A program made the position numbers and the translations under genes. The notes under the pieces were generated by a model. It saw only the letters and a program-made list of their open reading frames with translations, was not told the origin of the DNA and made no database searches. A stretch of 27,428 bases of DNA from Burkholderiales bacterium (lineage in GTDB: Bacteria; Pseudomonadota; Gammaproteobacteria; Burkholderiales; Burkholderiaceae_C), in the NCBI GenBank assembly GCA_005793295.1, contig SXSX01000149.1, forward strand, positions 1 through 27,428, in the 5' to 3' direction. This document shows positions 1 through 8,560 of this stretch, piece by piece; the stretch's first letter is position 1, and every line of letters starts with the position of its first letter.

Positions 1-1
1 C

Positions 2-505
2 GACGCGGTCATGCTTTCTGCTGAAACGGCGGCAGGCAAGTACCCGCTTGAGACGATCAAAGAGATGGCACAAATTTGCTTGGCTGCTGAAGAGGGAGAC
101 GACTCCAAGCTTGACGCAGACTTCATCGGTAAAACCTTCACGCGCATTGACCAAAGTATCGCTATGGGCGCTTTGTTTACCGCTTATCACTTGGGTGCCA
201 AAGCGATTGTGGCCATGACCGACAGCGGTTCTACCGCTTTATGGATGAGCCGCCATTTGAGCCAAGTTCCGATTTACGCGCTCACCCCCAAGATGGAGAC
301 CCAGCGCAAGATGACGCTGTACCGCAACGTTCGCCCGCTCTTGATGAGCACCAGCGCAGACCGTGACACCGCGCTGCGCGACGCAGAGCAACACTTAAAG
401 GATCGCGGCATTGTGCAAAAAGGCGATGTCTATGCGATTACCTGCGGCGAGCCCATGGGCGCACCCGGGGGTACCAATATGCTGAAAATTTGCCAAGTGG
501 ATTGA
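2..505 (+). CDS. pyk: Pyruvate kinase, C-terminal part (5' end outside window)
   Basis: Pyruvate kinase makes pyruvate and ATP from phosphoenolpyruvate and ADP, the last step of glycolysis. The frame is open from the window edge, and the first visible residues, DAVMLSAETAAGKYP, are the conserved pyruvate kinase segment near the end of the catalytic barrel. The rest matches the C-terminal domain, including IVAMTDSGSTA, and ends in the typical Gly/Pro-rich stretch (GEPMGAPGGTNML). The ATG at position 11 is internal and is not the start. The aldolase gene follows 75 bp downstream on the same strand, so the two glycolytic genes may be co-transcribed. Identity is secure; only the N-terminal two thirds are missing. 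Confidence 0.95.
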   Translation, partial: DAVMLSAETAAGKYPLETIKEMAQICLAAEEGDDSKLDADFIGKTFTRIDQSIAMGALFTAYHLGAKAIVAMTDSGSTALWMSRHLSQVPIYALTPKMETQRKMTLYRNVRPLLMSTSADRDTALRDAEQHLKDRGIVQKGDVYAITCGEPMGAPGGTNMLKICQVD

Positions 506-534
506 TCCGGCTTGGTGGCTAAAATCGCGCCATC

Positions 535-561
535 GGTAAAAAGTTACCAAGCGGTTACCAA
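535..561 (+). repeat. Short inverted and direct repeat upstream of the aldolase gene
   Basis: GGTAA (535-539) and TTACC (544-548) form an inverted repeat with a 4-nt loop. The word GTTACCAA occurs at 543-550 and again at 554-561, a period of 11 bp, close to one helical turn. This arrangement could be a regulator binding site or a small mRNA hairpin in the pyk-fba spacer. No known operator is recognised, so function is only a guess. Confidence 0.3.
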
Positions 562-580
562 CTTCCCCGGAGATTAGAAA

Positions 581-1645
581 ATGGCCCTCGTTTCAATGCG
601 CGAGTTGCTGGACCACGCAGCCACCCACGGCTACGGCATCCCAGCCTTTAATGTCAACAACCTCGAGCAAGTGCAGGCCATCATGGAGGCGGCCCACGAA
701 GTCGGTGCCCCGGTCATCATGCAAGCCAGCGCTGGCGCCCGCAAATACGCAGGCGAAGGTTTTTTAAAGCACCTGATCCAAGCTGCGGTGGAAAGTTACC
801 CACATATTCCGGTGGTGATGCACCAAGACCACGGCCAAAGCCCAGCAGTTTGCGAAGGCGCGATCAAGTTGGGTTTTAGCTCGGTCATGATGGACGGCAG
901 CTTAGAGGCCGATGGCAAAACCATTGCCAGCTACGACTACAACGTAGAAGTCACGCGCAAAGTGGTGGACATGGCACACGCGCTAGGCGTCACGGTGGAA
1001 GGCGAGCTCGGCTGCTTAGGTTCTTTGGAAACCATGCAAGGCGACAAAGAAGACGGCCACGGAACTGACGCCGTCATGACCCGCGAACAGTTGCTGACCG
1101 ACCCGGAGCAGGCCGCAGACTTTGTCAAGCGCACCCAGTTGGATGCCTTGGCGATTGCCATCGGCACCAGCCACGGCGCTTACAAATTCACCCGCAAACC
1201 CACAGGTGATATTTTGGCGATTGACCGTATCAAAGAAATCAACCGCCGCTTGCCCAATACGCATTTGGTGATGCACGGCTCCAGCAGCGTGCCGCAAGAT
1301 CTGTTGGCAACCATCAATGCCTTTGGCGGCAAGATGAAGCAAACTTATGGTGTGCCGGTGGAAGAAATTCAGAAGGCGATTCAATTTGGTGTGCGAAAAA
1401 TCAACATCGACACCGACATTCGCATGGCGATGACGGCCGCGGTGCGCAAGTTCCTCATTGAAAACCCCGAAAAGTTTGACGCCCGTGAATGGCTCAAACC
1501 CGCTCGCGAAGCCGCCAAACTACTGTGTAAAACCCGTTACATTGAGTTTGGTTGCGAAGGCCAAGCCGCCAAAATCAAAGGCGACAGCTTGAGCGTGGTG
1601 GCAGCGCGTTACGGCCGTGGCGAATTGGCGCAAGCCGTTCTCTAG
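581..1645 (+). CDS. fba: Class II fructose-bisphosphate aldolase
   Basis: This 354-residue protein is a zinc-dependent class II aldolase that cleaves fructose 1,6-bisphosphate to glyceraldehyde 3-phosphate and dihydroxyacetone phosphate, reversibly, in the cytoplasm (glycolysis, gluconeogenesis and the Calvin cycle in relatives). Visible signatures are the metal/active-site HQDHG segment (about residues 81-85), the [10 protein letters not shown] loop, a second zinc-ligand region SHGAYKF, a third in VMHGSSS, and the phosphate-binding NIDTDIR near the C-terminus. A GGAG ribosome site at 569-572 lies 8 bp before the ATG. It follows pyk on the same strand and precedes purC by 42 bp. Length and motifs match the proteobacterial CbbA/Fba type; nothing is missing. 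Confidence 0.97.
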   Translation: MALVSMRELLDHAATHGYGIPAFNVNNLEQVQAIMEAAHEVGAPVIMQASAGARKYAGEGFLKHLIQAAVESYPHIPVVMHQDHGQSPAVCEGAIKLGFSSVMMDGSLEADGKTIASYDYNVEVTRKVVDMAHALGVTVEGELGCLGSLETMQGDKEDGHGTDAVMTREQLLTDPEQAADFVKRTQLDALAIAIGTSHGAYKFTRKPTGDILAIDRIKEINRRLPNTHLVMHGSSSVPQDLLATINAFGGKMKQTYGVPVEEIQKAIQFGVRKINIDTDIRMAMTAAVRKFLIENPEKFDAREWLKPAREAAKLLCKTRYIEFGCEGQAAKIKGDSLSVVAARYGRGELAQAVL

Positions 1646-1687
1646 CCGTCTCCTCGCCAACTTCTAGCCGCCCTTAAAATTGGGGCT

Positions 1688-2599
1688 ATGACCCCAACCA
1701 GCGCCCTCCACACGTCCACCCTCAAATCCCTCACCTTGATCGCTCGCGGCAAGGTGAGAGACAACTACGCGGTGGGGGATGATCGAATTTTGATGGTTGC
1801 TAGCGACCGCCTGAGCGCCTTTGATGTGATCATGGGCGAACCCATCCCGGGCAAAGGCGTGTTGCTGACGCGAATGGCGCTTTTTTGGTTTGAAAAATTA
1901 GGCCCCAACGGCCTCAACATTTGCCCTATTCACCTCACGGGTGATGCCCCCGAAAGCGCGGTGTTGCCTGAAGAGATCGCCCAAATCACCGGGCGCTCCA
2001 TGTTGGTCAAACGCCTCAAGCCCTTGCCTGTTGAAGCAGTGGTTCGCGGTTACTTGGCGGGCAGCGGTTGGAAAGAGTACCAAGACAACGGCGCTGTGTG
2101 TGGCGTGGTTTTGCCAGTGGGCTTAAAAAACGCCTCGAAGTTACCAACGCCGATTTACACCCCGGCTGCCAAAGCGGCGGTGGGTGACCATGACGAAAAC
2201 ATCACTTTCGAGCAAACCGTTGAAATGATCGGCTTGGACTTGGCTACCCGCATCCGCAACATCAGTATCCAACTCTACCAAGCTGCCGCCGATTTCGCCT
2301 TAACCAAAGGCATCATCATTGCAGATACAAAATTTGAATTTGGGCTGGACGCGCAGGGTACGTTGACCCTCATGGACGAAGTGCTCACCCCAGACTCATC
2401 GCGCTTTTGGCCCCAAGAAAGTTACCAAGAAGGCACCAACCCGCCCAGCTACGACAAACAGTTTGTTCGGGATTGGTTAGAGGGCGCGATGGTTGATGGA
2501 AAGCCCTGGAGCAAAACGCCACCCGCACCGCGCGTACCCGATGCAGTGATTCAAAAAACGGCTGCCAAATACCAAGAGGCTTTGCAGCGACTGACCTAA
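1688..2599 (+). CDS. purC: Phosphoribosylaminoimidazole-succinocarboxamide (SAICAR) synthase
   Basis: PurC joins aspartate to carboxyaminoimidazole ribonucleotide using ATP, a step of de novo purine synthesis. At 303 residues it is of the longer, eukaryote-like SAICAR synthase length common in betaproteobacteria. The N-terminal nucleotide-binding motif ARGKVRDNY, the [14 protein letters not shown] segment, KFEFGLD and the late [13 protein letters not shown] motif are all present. It starts 42 bp after the aldolase stop, preceded by a G-rich weak ribosome site (TTGGGGCT). A hairpin with a T-run overlaps its stop codon and probably ends its transcript. The next purine genes, purE and purK, resume on the same strand about 1.95 kb later, after two minus-strand genes. 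Confidence 0.97.
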   Translation: MTPTSALHTSTLKSLTLIARGKVRDNYAVGDDRILMVASDRLSAFDVIMGEPIPGKGVLLTRMALFWFEKLGPNGLNICPIHLTGDAPESAVLPEEIAQITGRSMLVKRLKPLPVEAVVRGYLAGSGWKEYQDNGAVCGVVLPVGLKNASKLPTPIYTPAAKAAVGDHDENITFEQTVEMIGLDLATRIRNISIQLYQAAADFALTKGIIIADTKFEFGLDAQGTLTLMDEVLTPDSSRFWPQESYQEGTNPPSYDKQFVRDWLEGAMVDGKPWSKTPPAPRVPDAVIQKTAAKYQEALQRLT

Positions 2600-2624
2600 A
2601 CCCCAGGGGGGTGGGTTTTTATTT
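2598..2624 (+). terminator. Probable rho-independent terminator of purC
   Basis: AAACCC (2598-2603) pairs with GGGTTT (2613-2618) around a G-rich 9-nt loop, and the stem runs into TTTTTATTT. It overlaps the purC stop codon and lies between two convergent genes. On the minus strand there is no T-run after the stem, so it should act mainly on purC. The stem is short, hence moderate confidence. Confidence 0.45.
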
Positions 2625-3422
2625 CGCCACGTTGCGCAGGCGCTGGTCGGTGTCTTGCAGCATCGCTTTTTCAAAATCGATGCCGATTTGACGAATCGAG
2701 CGCATGAACAAACGAATGGGGACCCCTAGCTGGTAAGGAAATACCAGCTGTGCGCCAAAGATTGGAACCGTGGTTCCCGCGCGTGCCTGCACGGTAAACG
2801 ACATGGGCGTTTTATTGGCTTTGTCCGCAATCGCTTGCACTGTTTCAAGCGTGACGCGTTCTTTGGCGTAAGCCTGGATAAAAATCGTGATCGTTAATTT
2901 CTCAGTGTTTTGCCGAATCCAAAAAGGGTAGGTGACACCGGTGAACGCGTACAAATCACCATTGGGCTCCAAGCGCGTGTCTACGCGTTGTCTGCGCAAG
3001 AAATTAGCCAAAGCCTCGCCCACCAAGTCCAAAGGCTTCCAGACGGCGATCACCGTGTCATTGGCTTGGCAGCGGGTTTCCTCGATGATCTCCATCATGT
3101 CGGCAGACAAGCGCGGAATGTCATCGTCAGGAAAATTGGCTTCCTTCAAAATGCGACGCAAGTTGAAGACAATTTCATCAAATAGCCGCATTCGGATTTG
3201 AATGTCGGTGGTCGCCGTTTGCGATACATCGCCAGCGTCGTAACGGTCTGGTCGGTGCAAGATGTAGGGGCTGTAAAGCATCTGGTCTTTAATCAGCCGC
3301 TCTAGCCGCACGTTGAGAAAGTAATGCCGAATCTCACGACTTTCTGAGACTGCATCAAACAAAGAAGTGAGAACTTGCTTCATCAACTTCTCGTTGCCCG
3401 ATTTTTCAAATAATGCCAACAT
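2619..3422 (-). CDS. Unrecognised protein: truncated-globin-like N-terminus plus YbjN-like C-terminus
   Basis: I do not recognise a named gene. Residues about 2-115 line up by eye with group 1 truncated haemoglobins: the opening LFEKSGNEKL resembles LYxxxGGxxx, HYFLNVRLERL resembles the xxFxxxDxxRL turn, and RLFDEIVFNLRRILKEANFP resembles the last two helices. The whole protein has only two histidines, H33 and H56, both before the region where the proximal haem histidine would fall, so haem binding in the usual way is unlikely. Residues about 125-260 (TRLEPNGDLY, VTLETVQAIADKANK, QLVFPYQLGVP) look like a YbjN/secretion-chaperone-like alpha-beta domain. No signal peptide or membrane segment is seen. 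It lies 70 bp downstream of the CnoX-like gene on the same strand. Both domain assignments are by eye and need a profile search. Confidence 0.8.
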   Translation of the reverse strand: MLALFEKSGNEKLMKQVLTSLFDAVSESREIRHYFLNVRLERLIKDQMLYSPYILHRPDRYDAGDVSQTATTDIQIRMRLFDEIVFNLRRILKEANFPDDDIPRLSADMMEIIEETRCQANDTVIAVWKPLDLVGEALANFLRRQRVDTRLEPNGDLYAFTGVTYPFWIRQNTEKLTITIFIQAYAKERVTLETVQAIADKANKTPMSFTVQARAGTTVPIFGAQLVFPYQLGVPIRLFMRSIRQIGIDFEKAMLQDTDQRLRNVAK

Positions 3423-3440
3423 AAGTGATGAACATAATAC

Positions 3441-3455
3441 GGCGATTTCTTCGCC
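3441..3455 (-). promoter_or_regulatory. Perfect small dyad upstream of the globin-like gene
   Basis: GGCGA (3441-3445) and TCGCC (3451-3455) form a perfect 5-bp inverted repeat with a 5-nt loop in the 70-bp gap between the two minus-strand genes. A TATTAT box follows directly in the direction of transcription, so the dyad could sit in a promoter as an operator or simply be a small hairpin. There is no T-run, so it is not a terminator. Confidence 0.25.
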
Positions 3456-3492
3456 TAATCTATGGGTATTTGCCTGAGTTTTAGTTGGCTCA

Positions 3493-4449
3493 TTAGTTCA
3501 ACACCATGCTCAACTTGCGTCGGTATGCCGCAATGAGCAACGCTTGGGGGTCGGTCTCAGTGACAACTTTGCCTGCGATCTCTATCCCGCCAGCGGTTTT
3601 GTTGGGGTCTTGGGCGCCAGCTTTGGGCTTGGGCGGGCTGAGCAACTCCAAGATGGCGACAAAGGTTTTGCGCGGTACGGCGTCGCCCCAGGCTTTGTCG
3701 CGCATGATGATTTCTAAGAGTTCATCCATCGATTCGGTCCATTGGCCATTGACCATCAACACGCGGGCTTTGCCCAAGCGGGCATCAAAGTCGCGCTTGT
3801 TGGCAGCAATCAGGGCGTCAAACTGGTCTACACCCCATTGACCGCGGGAGTCCGTGGTAACAAAAGTAAAGGCATTGAGAAACTGTCCCAGAGCTTCAAA
3901 GCGCAGTTGTCGCGGAATCGCCGCTAATGCGGGGGCCAAGGCGGCTTCTGCGTCATCCAGCGCATTGGTTTCGATCAAAAGTTTGACGTAGTCGTAGCGG
4001 GCGTCATCGTTGCTGGGGTCTATCGTCAAGGTTTCTAAGAGTTTGTTGAGTGCGGCCTGCGGGTCGCCCGCGGCGAGCAGGGCTTGGGCGTCCTGGGCTT
4101 CTTCTTGGGGGCTCAGGCCGTCGGCGCTTGGCAGGTGTTTGTCTAAAAATGATTTGACTTGCCCTTCAGGAACAGCGCCCATAAAACCGTCTACAGGCTT
4201 GCCATTGACCATCAAGACGCAGGTGGGGATACTGCGAATACCAAAGGCTTTGGAGAGTTGTTGCTCTTGATCGGAATCAATTTTGACGAGTTTGAAGCGG
4301 CCGGCGTAATCTTCTTCCACCTTTTCTAAGAGCGGTCCCAAGACTTTGCAAGGGCCGCACCAGGGCGCCCAAAAATCCACCAGAACGGGCGTGGTGGTGG
4401 AGGCAGCGACCACTTCGGCTTCGAAGTTTTCAAGGGTAACGTTGATCAT
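3493..4449 (-). CDS. cnoX: Thioredoxin-TPR co-chaperone (CnoX/YbbN family)
   Basis: The first ~105 residues are a thioredoxin fold with the complete WAPWCGPC active site (C31 and C34) and a cis-proline region (IRSIPTCVLMVNG). About 200 residues of alpha-helical tetratricopeptide-like repeats follow, e.g. AQALLAAGDPQAALNKLLETLTIDPSNDDARYDYVKL in shorter overlapping pieces. This layout is that of YbbN/CnoX, which protects proteins from oxidative aggregation and hands them to GroEL/DnaK in E. coli. The E. coli protein lacks the canonical CXXC, whereas this one keeps CGPC, so it is probably also an active oxidoreductase. It is divergent from purE across 102 bp and is followed by the globin-like gene, so the pair could be one stress-related transcript (inference). 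Confidence 0.92.
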   Translation of the reverse strand: MINVTLENFEAEVVAASTTTPVLVDFWAPWCGPCKVLGPLLEKVEEDYAGRFKLVKIDSDQEQQLSKAFGIRSIPTCVLMVNGKPVDGFMGAVPEGQVKSFLDKHLPSADGLSPQEEAQDAQALLAAGDPQAALNKLLETLTIDPSNDDARYDYVKLLIETNALDDAEAALAPALAAIPRQLRFEALGQFLNAFTFVTTDSRGQWGVDQFDALIAANKRDFDARLGKARVLMVNGQWTESMDELLEIIMRDKAWGDAVPRKTFVAILELLSPPKPKAGAQDPNKTAGGIEIAGKVVTETDPQALLIAAYRRKLSMVLN

Positions 4450-4551
4450 GAAAGAGTACTCAAGGTGTAAAAGTAAAATGCGAGTTGTAATACCAGCGGC
4501 ACGGTTGCCGTTTCATCTACAAGCGCGGGACACAGCGCTGAATTCAACACT

Positions 4552-5058
4552 ATGACCCCACTTCAAATCGGCGTCGTCATGGGTTCCAGTTCGGACTGGG
4601 ACACCATGCAACACGCAGTAGAGATTCTCCAACAGTTTGGCATCGGTTTTGAAGCCCGGGTGGTTTCAGCCCATCGCATGCCCGATGCCATGTTCGAATA
4701 TGCCGAGTCAGCAGCAGAGCGCGGTCTGCGGGCGATCATCGCAGGCGCTGGCGGCGCGGCCCATTTGCCGGGGATGTTGGCGGCCAAAACCACGGTTCCC
4801 GTGTTGGGCGTTCCCGTGGCGAGCAAGCATCTGCAAGGCGTTGATTCCTTGCACAGCATCGTTCAAATGCCCAAAGGCATTCCAGTAGCTACCTTTGCCA
4901 TTGGCGCAGCCGGAGCCGCTAACGCTGCCTTGTTTGCGGTGGCCATGCTGGCTGCGACCAACCCCGCCTTGCTCGCCCAGCTAGAGGTTTTCCGACAAAC
5001 CCAAACTGACTCCGCCAGCGCCATGGTGTTGCCCCTTCCTGGTTTGGCTAAACCATGA
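4552..5058 (+). CDS. purE: N5-carboxyaminoimidazole ribonucleotide mutase
   Basis: PurE converts N5-carboxyaminoimidazole ribonucleotide to carboxyaminoimidazole ribonucleotide in purine synthesis, acting right after PurK. The 168-residue protein shows the class I PurE signatures [11 protein letters not shown] near the N-terminus, VVSAHRMPD with the catalytic histidine, and [12 protein letters not shown]. No clear Shine-Dalgarno sequence precedes the ATG. The stop overlaps the purK start in ATGA, indicating translational coupling. It reads away from the CnoX-like gene, with which it shares a 102-bp divergent spacer that should hold both promoters. Confidence 0.97.
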   Translation: MTPLQIGVVMGSSSDWDTMQHAVEILQQFGIGFEARVVSAHRMPDAMFEYAESAAERGLRAIIAGAGGAAHLPGMLAAKTTVPVLGVPVASKHLQGVDSLHSIVQMPKGIPVATFAIGAAGAANAALFAVAMLAATNPALLAQLEVFRQTQTDSASAMVLPLPGLAKP

Positions 5059-6245
5059 GCGCTGCGGGTGGTAACCCTTTAAGCACACGCCTGCCTGGCA
5101 GTATGGAAAACGGACAGTTGATGACGCTGGGCGTCATGGGCGGGGGCCAGCTCGGGCGCATGTTTGTGCATGCGGCCCAAGCCATGGGCTACTTCACCGC
5201 GGTGTTAGATCCTGATCCTGCGAGCCCAGCGGGCTTGGTGAGTCACCACCATATTCAAACCGACTATTTAGATGAGCAAGGTTTGGCGCAAATGCTGCAA
5301 CGCTGCGCCGCAATCACCACCGAGTTTGAAAACGTGCCTGCGGGCGCTTTGTACACCTTGGGTTCGCATCGCTTTGTGGCCCCGGCTGCCAACGCGGTGG
5401 CCATTGCCCAAGACCGCGCTTTAGAAAAAGCCCATTTTGCGAGCTGCGGGGTTGCGTGTGCGCCGTACGCGCTGATCGAAACGGCTGCGCAATTGGCGGC
5501 TGTGGCCGATGATTTGTTGCCTGGAATTCTAAAAACCACGCGCATGGGTTATGACGGCAAAGGCCAAGTGCGCGCTGTCAACCGCGCGGAGTTGGAAAGC
5601 GCTTGGGCGGCGCTTGCCAACGTCCCGTGCGTGTTAGAAAAAATGCTGCCCTTGGCGATGGAGTGCTCCGTCATCGTGGCCCGCGGGGCCACGGGCGAGA
5701 TCGTGAACTTCCCGGTTCAACACAATCTGCACCGTGACGGAATTTTGGCCGTCACCCAAGTGTTGGATGGCGTGGTGCCTCAAGCCTTGGCTGAGCAAGC
5801 CGTTGCCGGTGCCCGCGCAATTGCGCAGGGCTTGGGTTATGTGGGAGTGTTGTGCGTGGAATTTTTTGTTTTGCAAGACGGCAGCTTGATCGTCAATGAA
5901 ATCGCCCCGCGCCCCCACAACAGTGGGCACTACACCCTCAACGCCTGTGACCAGTCGCAGTTTGAGTTGCAGGTTCGTACCCTCGCAGGTTTGCCCTTAA
6001 CGCAACCGCGCCAACACAGCGCCGCCATCATGCTCAATTTGCTGGGTGATATTTGGGTGAACCAAACGACGCCTGACTGGGCCGGCGTTTTGGCCTTGCC
6101 AGGAACCCATTTGCATTTGTACGGCAAGTTGTCTGCTCGCAAGGGTCGCAAAATGGGCCACCTCACCATCACCGCCGACACCCCGGCGCAGGCACGTAAG
6201 ACGGCCCTGCGCTGTGCCGCGCTGCTGGGTATCGCTGCGTTTTAG
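5055..6245 (+). CDS. purK: N5-carboxyaminoimidazole ribonucleotide synthase
   Basis: PurK is an ATP-grasp enzyme that carboxylates aminoimidazole ribonucleotide with bicarbonate and ATP to give the substrate of PurE. The protein has the N-terminal [13 protein letters not shown] motif, the TEFENVP segment, the ATP-grasp [12 protein letters not shown] loop and the metal-binding [14 protein letters not shown] motif, and is full length (396 residues). About 25 residues precede the usual family start, so translation may begin further in, but the ATGA overlap with purE supports the start given. The Sua5 gene follows 9 bp downstream, with its ribosome site overlapping the purK stop. Confidence 0.97.
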   Translation: MSAAGGNPLSTRLPGSMENGQLMTLGVMGGGQLGRMFVHAAQAMGYFTAVLDPDPASPAGLVSHHHIQTDYLDEQGLAQMLQRCAAITTEFENVPAGALYTLGSHRFVAPAANAVAIAQDRALEKAHFASCGVACAPYALIETAAQLAAVADDLLPGILKTTRMGYDGKGQVRAVNRAELESAWAALANVPCVLEKMLPLAMECSVIVARGATGEIVNFPVQHNLHRDGILAVTQVLDGVVPQALAEQAVAGARAIAQGLGYVGVLCVEFFVLQDGSLIVNEIAPRPHNSGHYTLNACDQSQFELQVRTLAGLPLTQPRQHSAAIMLNLLGDIWVNQTTPDWAGVLALPGTHLHLYGKLSARKGRKMGHLTITADTPAQARKTALRCAALLGIAAF

Positions 6246-6254
6246 GAGCGATAG

Positions 6255-7280
6255 GTGATTCTTTCTCGCACTGATCCGGCATCGGTTGCCACCTGCGTAC
6301 AAGAAATTCGCGCAGGCGGTCTAATCGGCTTGCCGACCGAGACGGTGTATGGCTTAGGGGCAGATGCATCTAACGATGTGGCGGTCGCCAAAATTTTCCA
6401 AACCAAGGGCCGCCCGCAAAACCACCCTTTAATCGTTCACGTATCGGATCAAGACGGCGGCCTTTCTGGCGCAGAACATTTCGCAACCAAGATTCCGGAA
6501 TTTGCGCGATTACTCATGCTGGCTTTTTGGCCTGGGCCGCTGACGCTGATCTTGCCTCGGCGCGAAGGCGTGGGCCGCGCAAGCGCAGGCGGTCAACACA
6601 CCATCGGTCTGCGCTGCCCCGACCACTTTGATGCCCAAGCCATTCTTCATGGTTTGCGCCACGCGCCCGGACCTGTTGTTTGGGGTGTGGCTGCGCCGAG
6701 CGCCAACCAGTTCGGCCGCGTCAGCCCCACCACGGCGGCCCACGTTGAAAGTGAGATAGGCGCAGACTTGCCGATTTTGGATGGCGGAGCTTGCCACTTG
6801 GGCATTGAGTCCACCATCGTCGACTGCAGCCGCGGCGTCCCCGTGTTGTTGCGTCCGGGCTCGATTACCGCGGTGCAAATTGAAGCAGCGTGTGGCCAAG
6901 CACTTCGCGCTGCCAATGACATGCCAAACCACACTGCCCCACGCGCCTCCGGTACTTTAGAGTCACATTACGCGCCGCGTGCCAAGGTTCGATTGCTGTC
7001 TAAGAACGAACTGAAGACGGCTTTGCAAAACAGAAGTGACACCAAAACCAAGCCGCCACAAACATCTGTCGGCGTGTATGTCCGCAACTTCACGCCGAAA
7101 GCGGCGCCTGCGCTTCACGTGCGGCAGATGCCGATGGATGCAGAGAACGCCGCACACGAGTTGTTTGCCGTTTTGCGTGAGTTAGATGCGCAAAACGTTG
7201 CTGAAATTTGGGTTGAAAGCGTGCCGAATGAGCCGCTGTGGGCTGGCGTGGCCGATCGCTTGCAGCGGGCGAGCTCTTAA
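6255..7280 (+). CDS. Sua5/YwlC-type threonylcarbamoyl-AMP synthase
   Basis: This enzyme makes threonylcarbamoyl-AMP from threonine, bicarbonate and ATP, the first step of the t6A37 modification of ANN-decoding tRNAs. The N-terminal ~205 residues are the YrdC/SUA5 domain, with LPTETVYGLGADA, KGRPQNHPL, APSANQFGRVSPT and the STIVDC motif. The remaining ~130 residues, after SHYAPRA, match the extra Sua5 domain, so it is the long Sua5 form rather than short TsaC/YrdC. The start is GTG, with TAGGAG at 6243-6248 giving good spacing; the ribosome site overlaps the purK stop, so the two are coupled. Its stop overlaps the stop of the convergent FIST gene by 4 bp. Confidence 0.94.
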   Translation: MILSRTDPASVATCVQEIRAGGLIGLPTETVYGLGADASNDVAVAKIFQTKGRPQNHPLIVHVSDQDGGLSGAEHFATKIPEFARLLMLAFWPGPLTLILPRREGVGRASAGGQHTIGLRCPDHFDAQAILHGLRHAPGPVVWGVAAPSANQFGRVSPTTAAHVESEIGADLPILDGGACHLGIESTIVDCSRGVPVLLRPGSITAVQIEAACGQALRAANDMPNHTAPRASGTLESHYAPRAKVRLLSKNELKTALQNRSDTKTKPPQTSVGVYVRNFTPKAAPALHVRQMPMDAENAAHELFAVLRELDAQNVAEIWVESVPNEPLWAGVADRLQRASS

Positions 7281-8545
7281 TTTGAGACTTCAGTCGTAAA
7301 CACCGTCAGAACCCCGGTGTAAGCGTAAAGGTGGTTGTACGCAACTTCGCCGCTGGCGAAAAAACCGACCAAGGGAACGTCCCCCAAAGCGTGGCGAACC
7401 CATTGCATCTCGGCACTCGCACTGCCAAAGTGGGGCCCGCCGCGACCGGTACAGCTGACATACACCGCGCCTGCAATTCGCCGCGCAGACTCGACTGGTG
7501 CTTGCATGTCTTCATTAACCGACATTGCAAACAAGGGCTCTTCTTGTGGCTCAAGTTCTTCGCGAATTTCAGCACACACTCGCATTAAATCGGCGCGGGC
7601 AGCTTGCGCGTTGCGTTGGCAAAAAGCCAATTGGGCACCTACCGAGACATAGTCGCCCACCGCAATTCCGCGCCGTCCTGGGTCGAGCCCCATGATGTGA
7701 CGAACCAATACTTCGTTGCCAAAGTTTCCTGTTTTTCGGATTGCCGCGCTGTCACTTCCCGTAGGCGCTTGGGCAATTCCCACCAAGGTAGAGCGAACCG
7801 CACTGAGCGCTTCTTGGGGCTTTTCTAGCGATACGGCCAAGTCGGCCAACATCACATCCAGCGCGGGTTCGCCGTCTAAGCCAATGACCACGTTTTCATG
7901 GGCCTCGGTCACCACACGCACTTTGGAAATCGGTTTGCAGCCTTGCGTTACGCGAGAAATCAAGTTGACTTCAGGGCCAAAAGCTACGCCGCTTAGTCCG
8001 CCGCTAAAAACCCCAGATGCGTGGCCTTGGCCTCGCATATTGCCATCGCCTGCGAGCGCAAATTGCAGACTTTGGTTGCGGCTGCTGGCGATCCCGCCAA
8101 ACAAATACCCAGTCTCGGTACGCCGTGCCATCTCATCCAACAACTCTGGCAGCTCTGTGGTGTTTCCATCGGCGTGGACCAAGGCGGTGTGGGCTTCAAA
8201 GCCCAGGCCCAAGGGCGCTACGCCAGAAAAAACGCGGTACTGGTCACTAGGCACATCCATCAGCATCACCGCCAGCGCCGGCTCGTCAAAATACTCTACG
8301 TTGTTAGACGCGATGCCAATCCCCACCGTGCCCGACCAATCGGTGACGGTGGGCAACTCGCCGCCCAGTGTTTCCAAAATATCTTTGGCTGAAGCGGCGT
8401 AGTGGTCGGTGATGTAGAGAAGAGCCAGAGTCGGTGTTTCGGCGTGTTCGGGCTGCGCCATTTGCGCTCGCAACTGCGCAAGCACTAAGCCGCATGCCAC
8501 CTGCCACTGTGGATGCGTGGCGTGGGCGTAGTAGAAAAGCTTCAT
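7277..8545 (-). CDS. FIST-domain (sensory) protein
   Basis: The protein (422 residues from ATG) consists of an N-terminal FIST domain (about residues 1-230, with TLALLYITDHYA, WSGTVGIGIASN and TGYLFGGIASSRNQ) and a C-terminal FIST_C domain (about 240-420, with VRHIMGLDPGRRGIAVGD and CTGRGGPHFG...GFFASGEV). FIST domains are predicted small-molecule sensors, often fused to signalling modules; here no output domain is attached. Translation could begin at ATG 8545 or at an in-frame TTG at 8554; ATG is preferred because the family commonly begins MKLF. The gene follows the PhaM-like gene by about 15 bp and is probably co-transcribed with it. It ends with a stop overlapping that of the Sua5 gene. 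Ligand and partner are unknown. Confidence 0.88.
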   Translation of the reverse strand: MKLFYYAHATHPQWQVACGLVLAQLRAQMAQPEHAETPTLALLYITDHYAASAKDILETLGGELPTVTDWSGTVGIGIASNNVEYFDEPALAVMLMDVPSDQYRVFSGVAPLGLGFEAHTALVHADGNTTELPELLDEMARRTETGYLFGGIASSRNQSLQFALAGDGNMRGQGHASGVFSGGLSGVAFGPEVNLISRVTQGCKPISKVRVVTEAHENVVIGLDGEPALDVMLADLAVSLEKPQEALSAVRSTLVGIAQAPTGSDSAAIRKTGNFGNEVLVRHIMGLDPGRRGIAVGDYVSVGAQLAFCQRNAQAARADLMRVCAEIREELEPQEEPLFAMSVNEDMQAPVESARRIAGAVYVSCTGRGGPHFGSASAEMQWVRHALGDVPLVGFFASGEVAYNHLYAYTGVLTVFTTEVSN

Positions 8546-8560
8546 GCTCGACAAGTGGTG

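Noticed and set aside
7716..8402. Long plus-strand open frame (228 codons) over the FIST gene
   Set aside because: Antisense shadow of a well-conserved coding gene; low-complexity Ser/Pro/Ala-rich composition and no domain.
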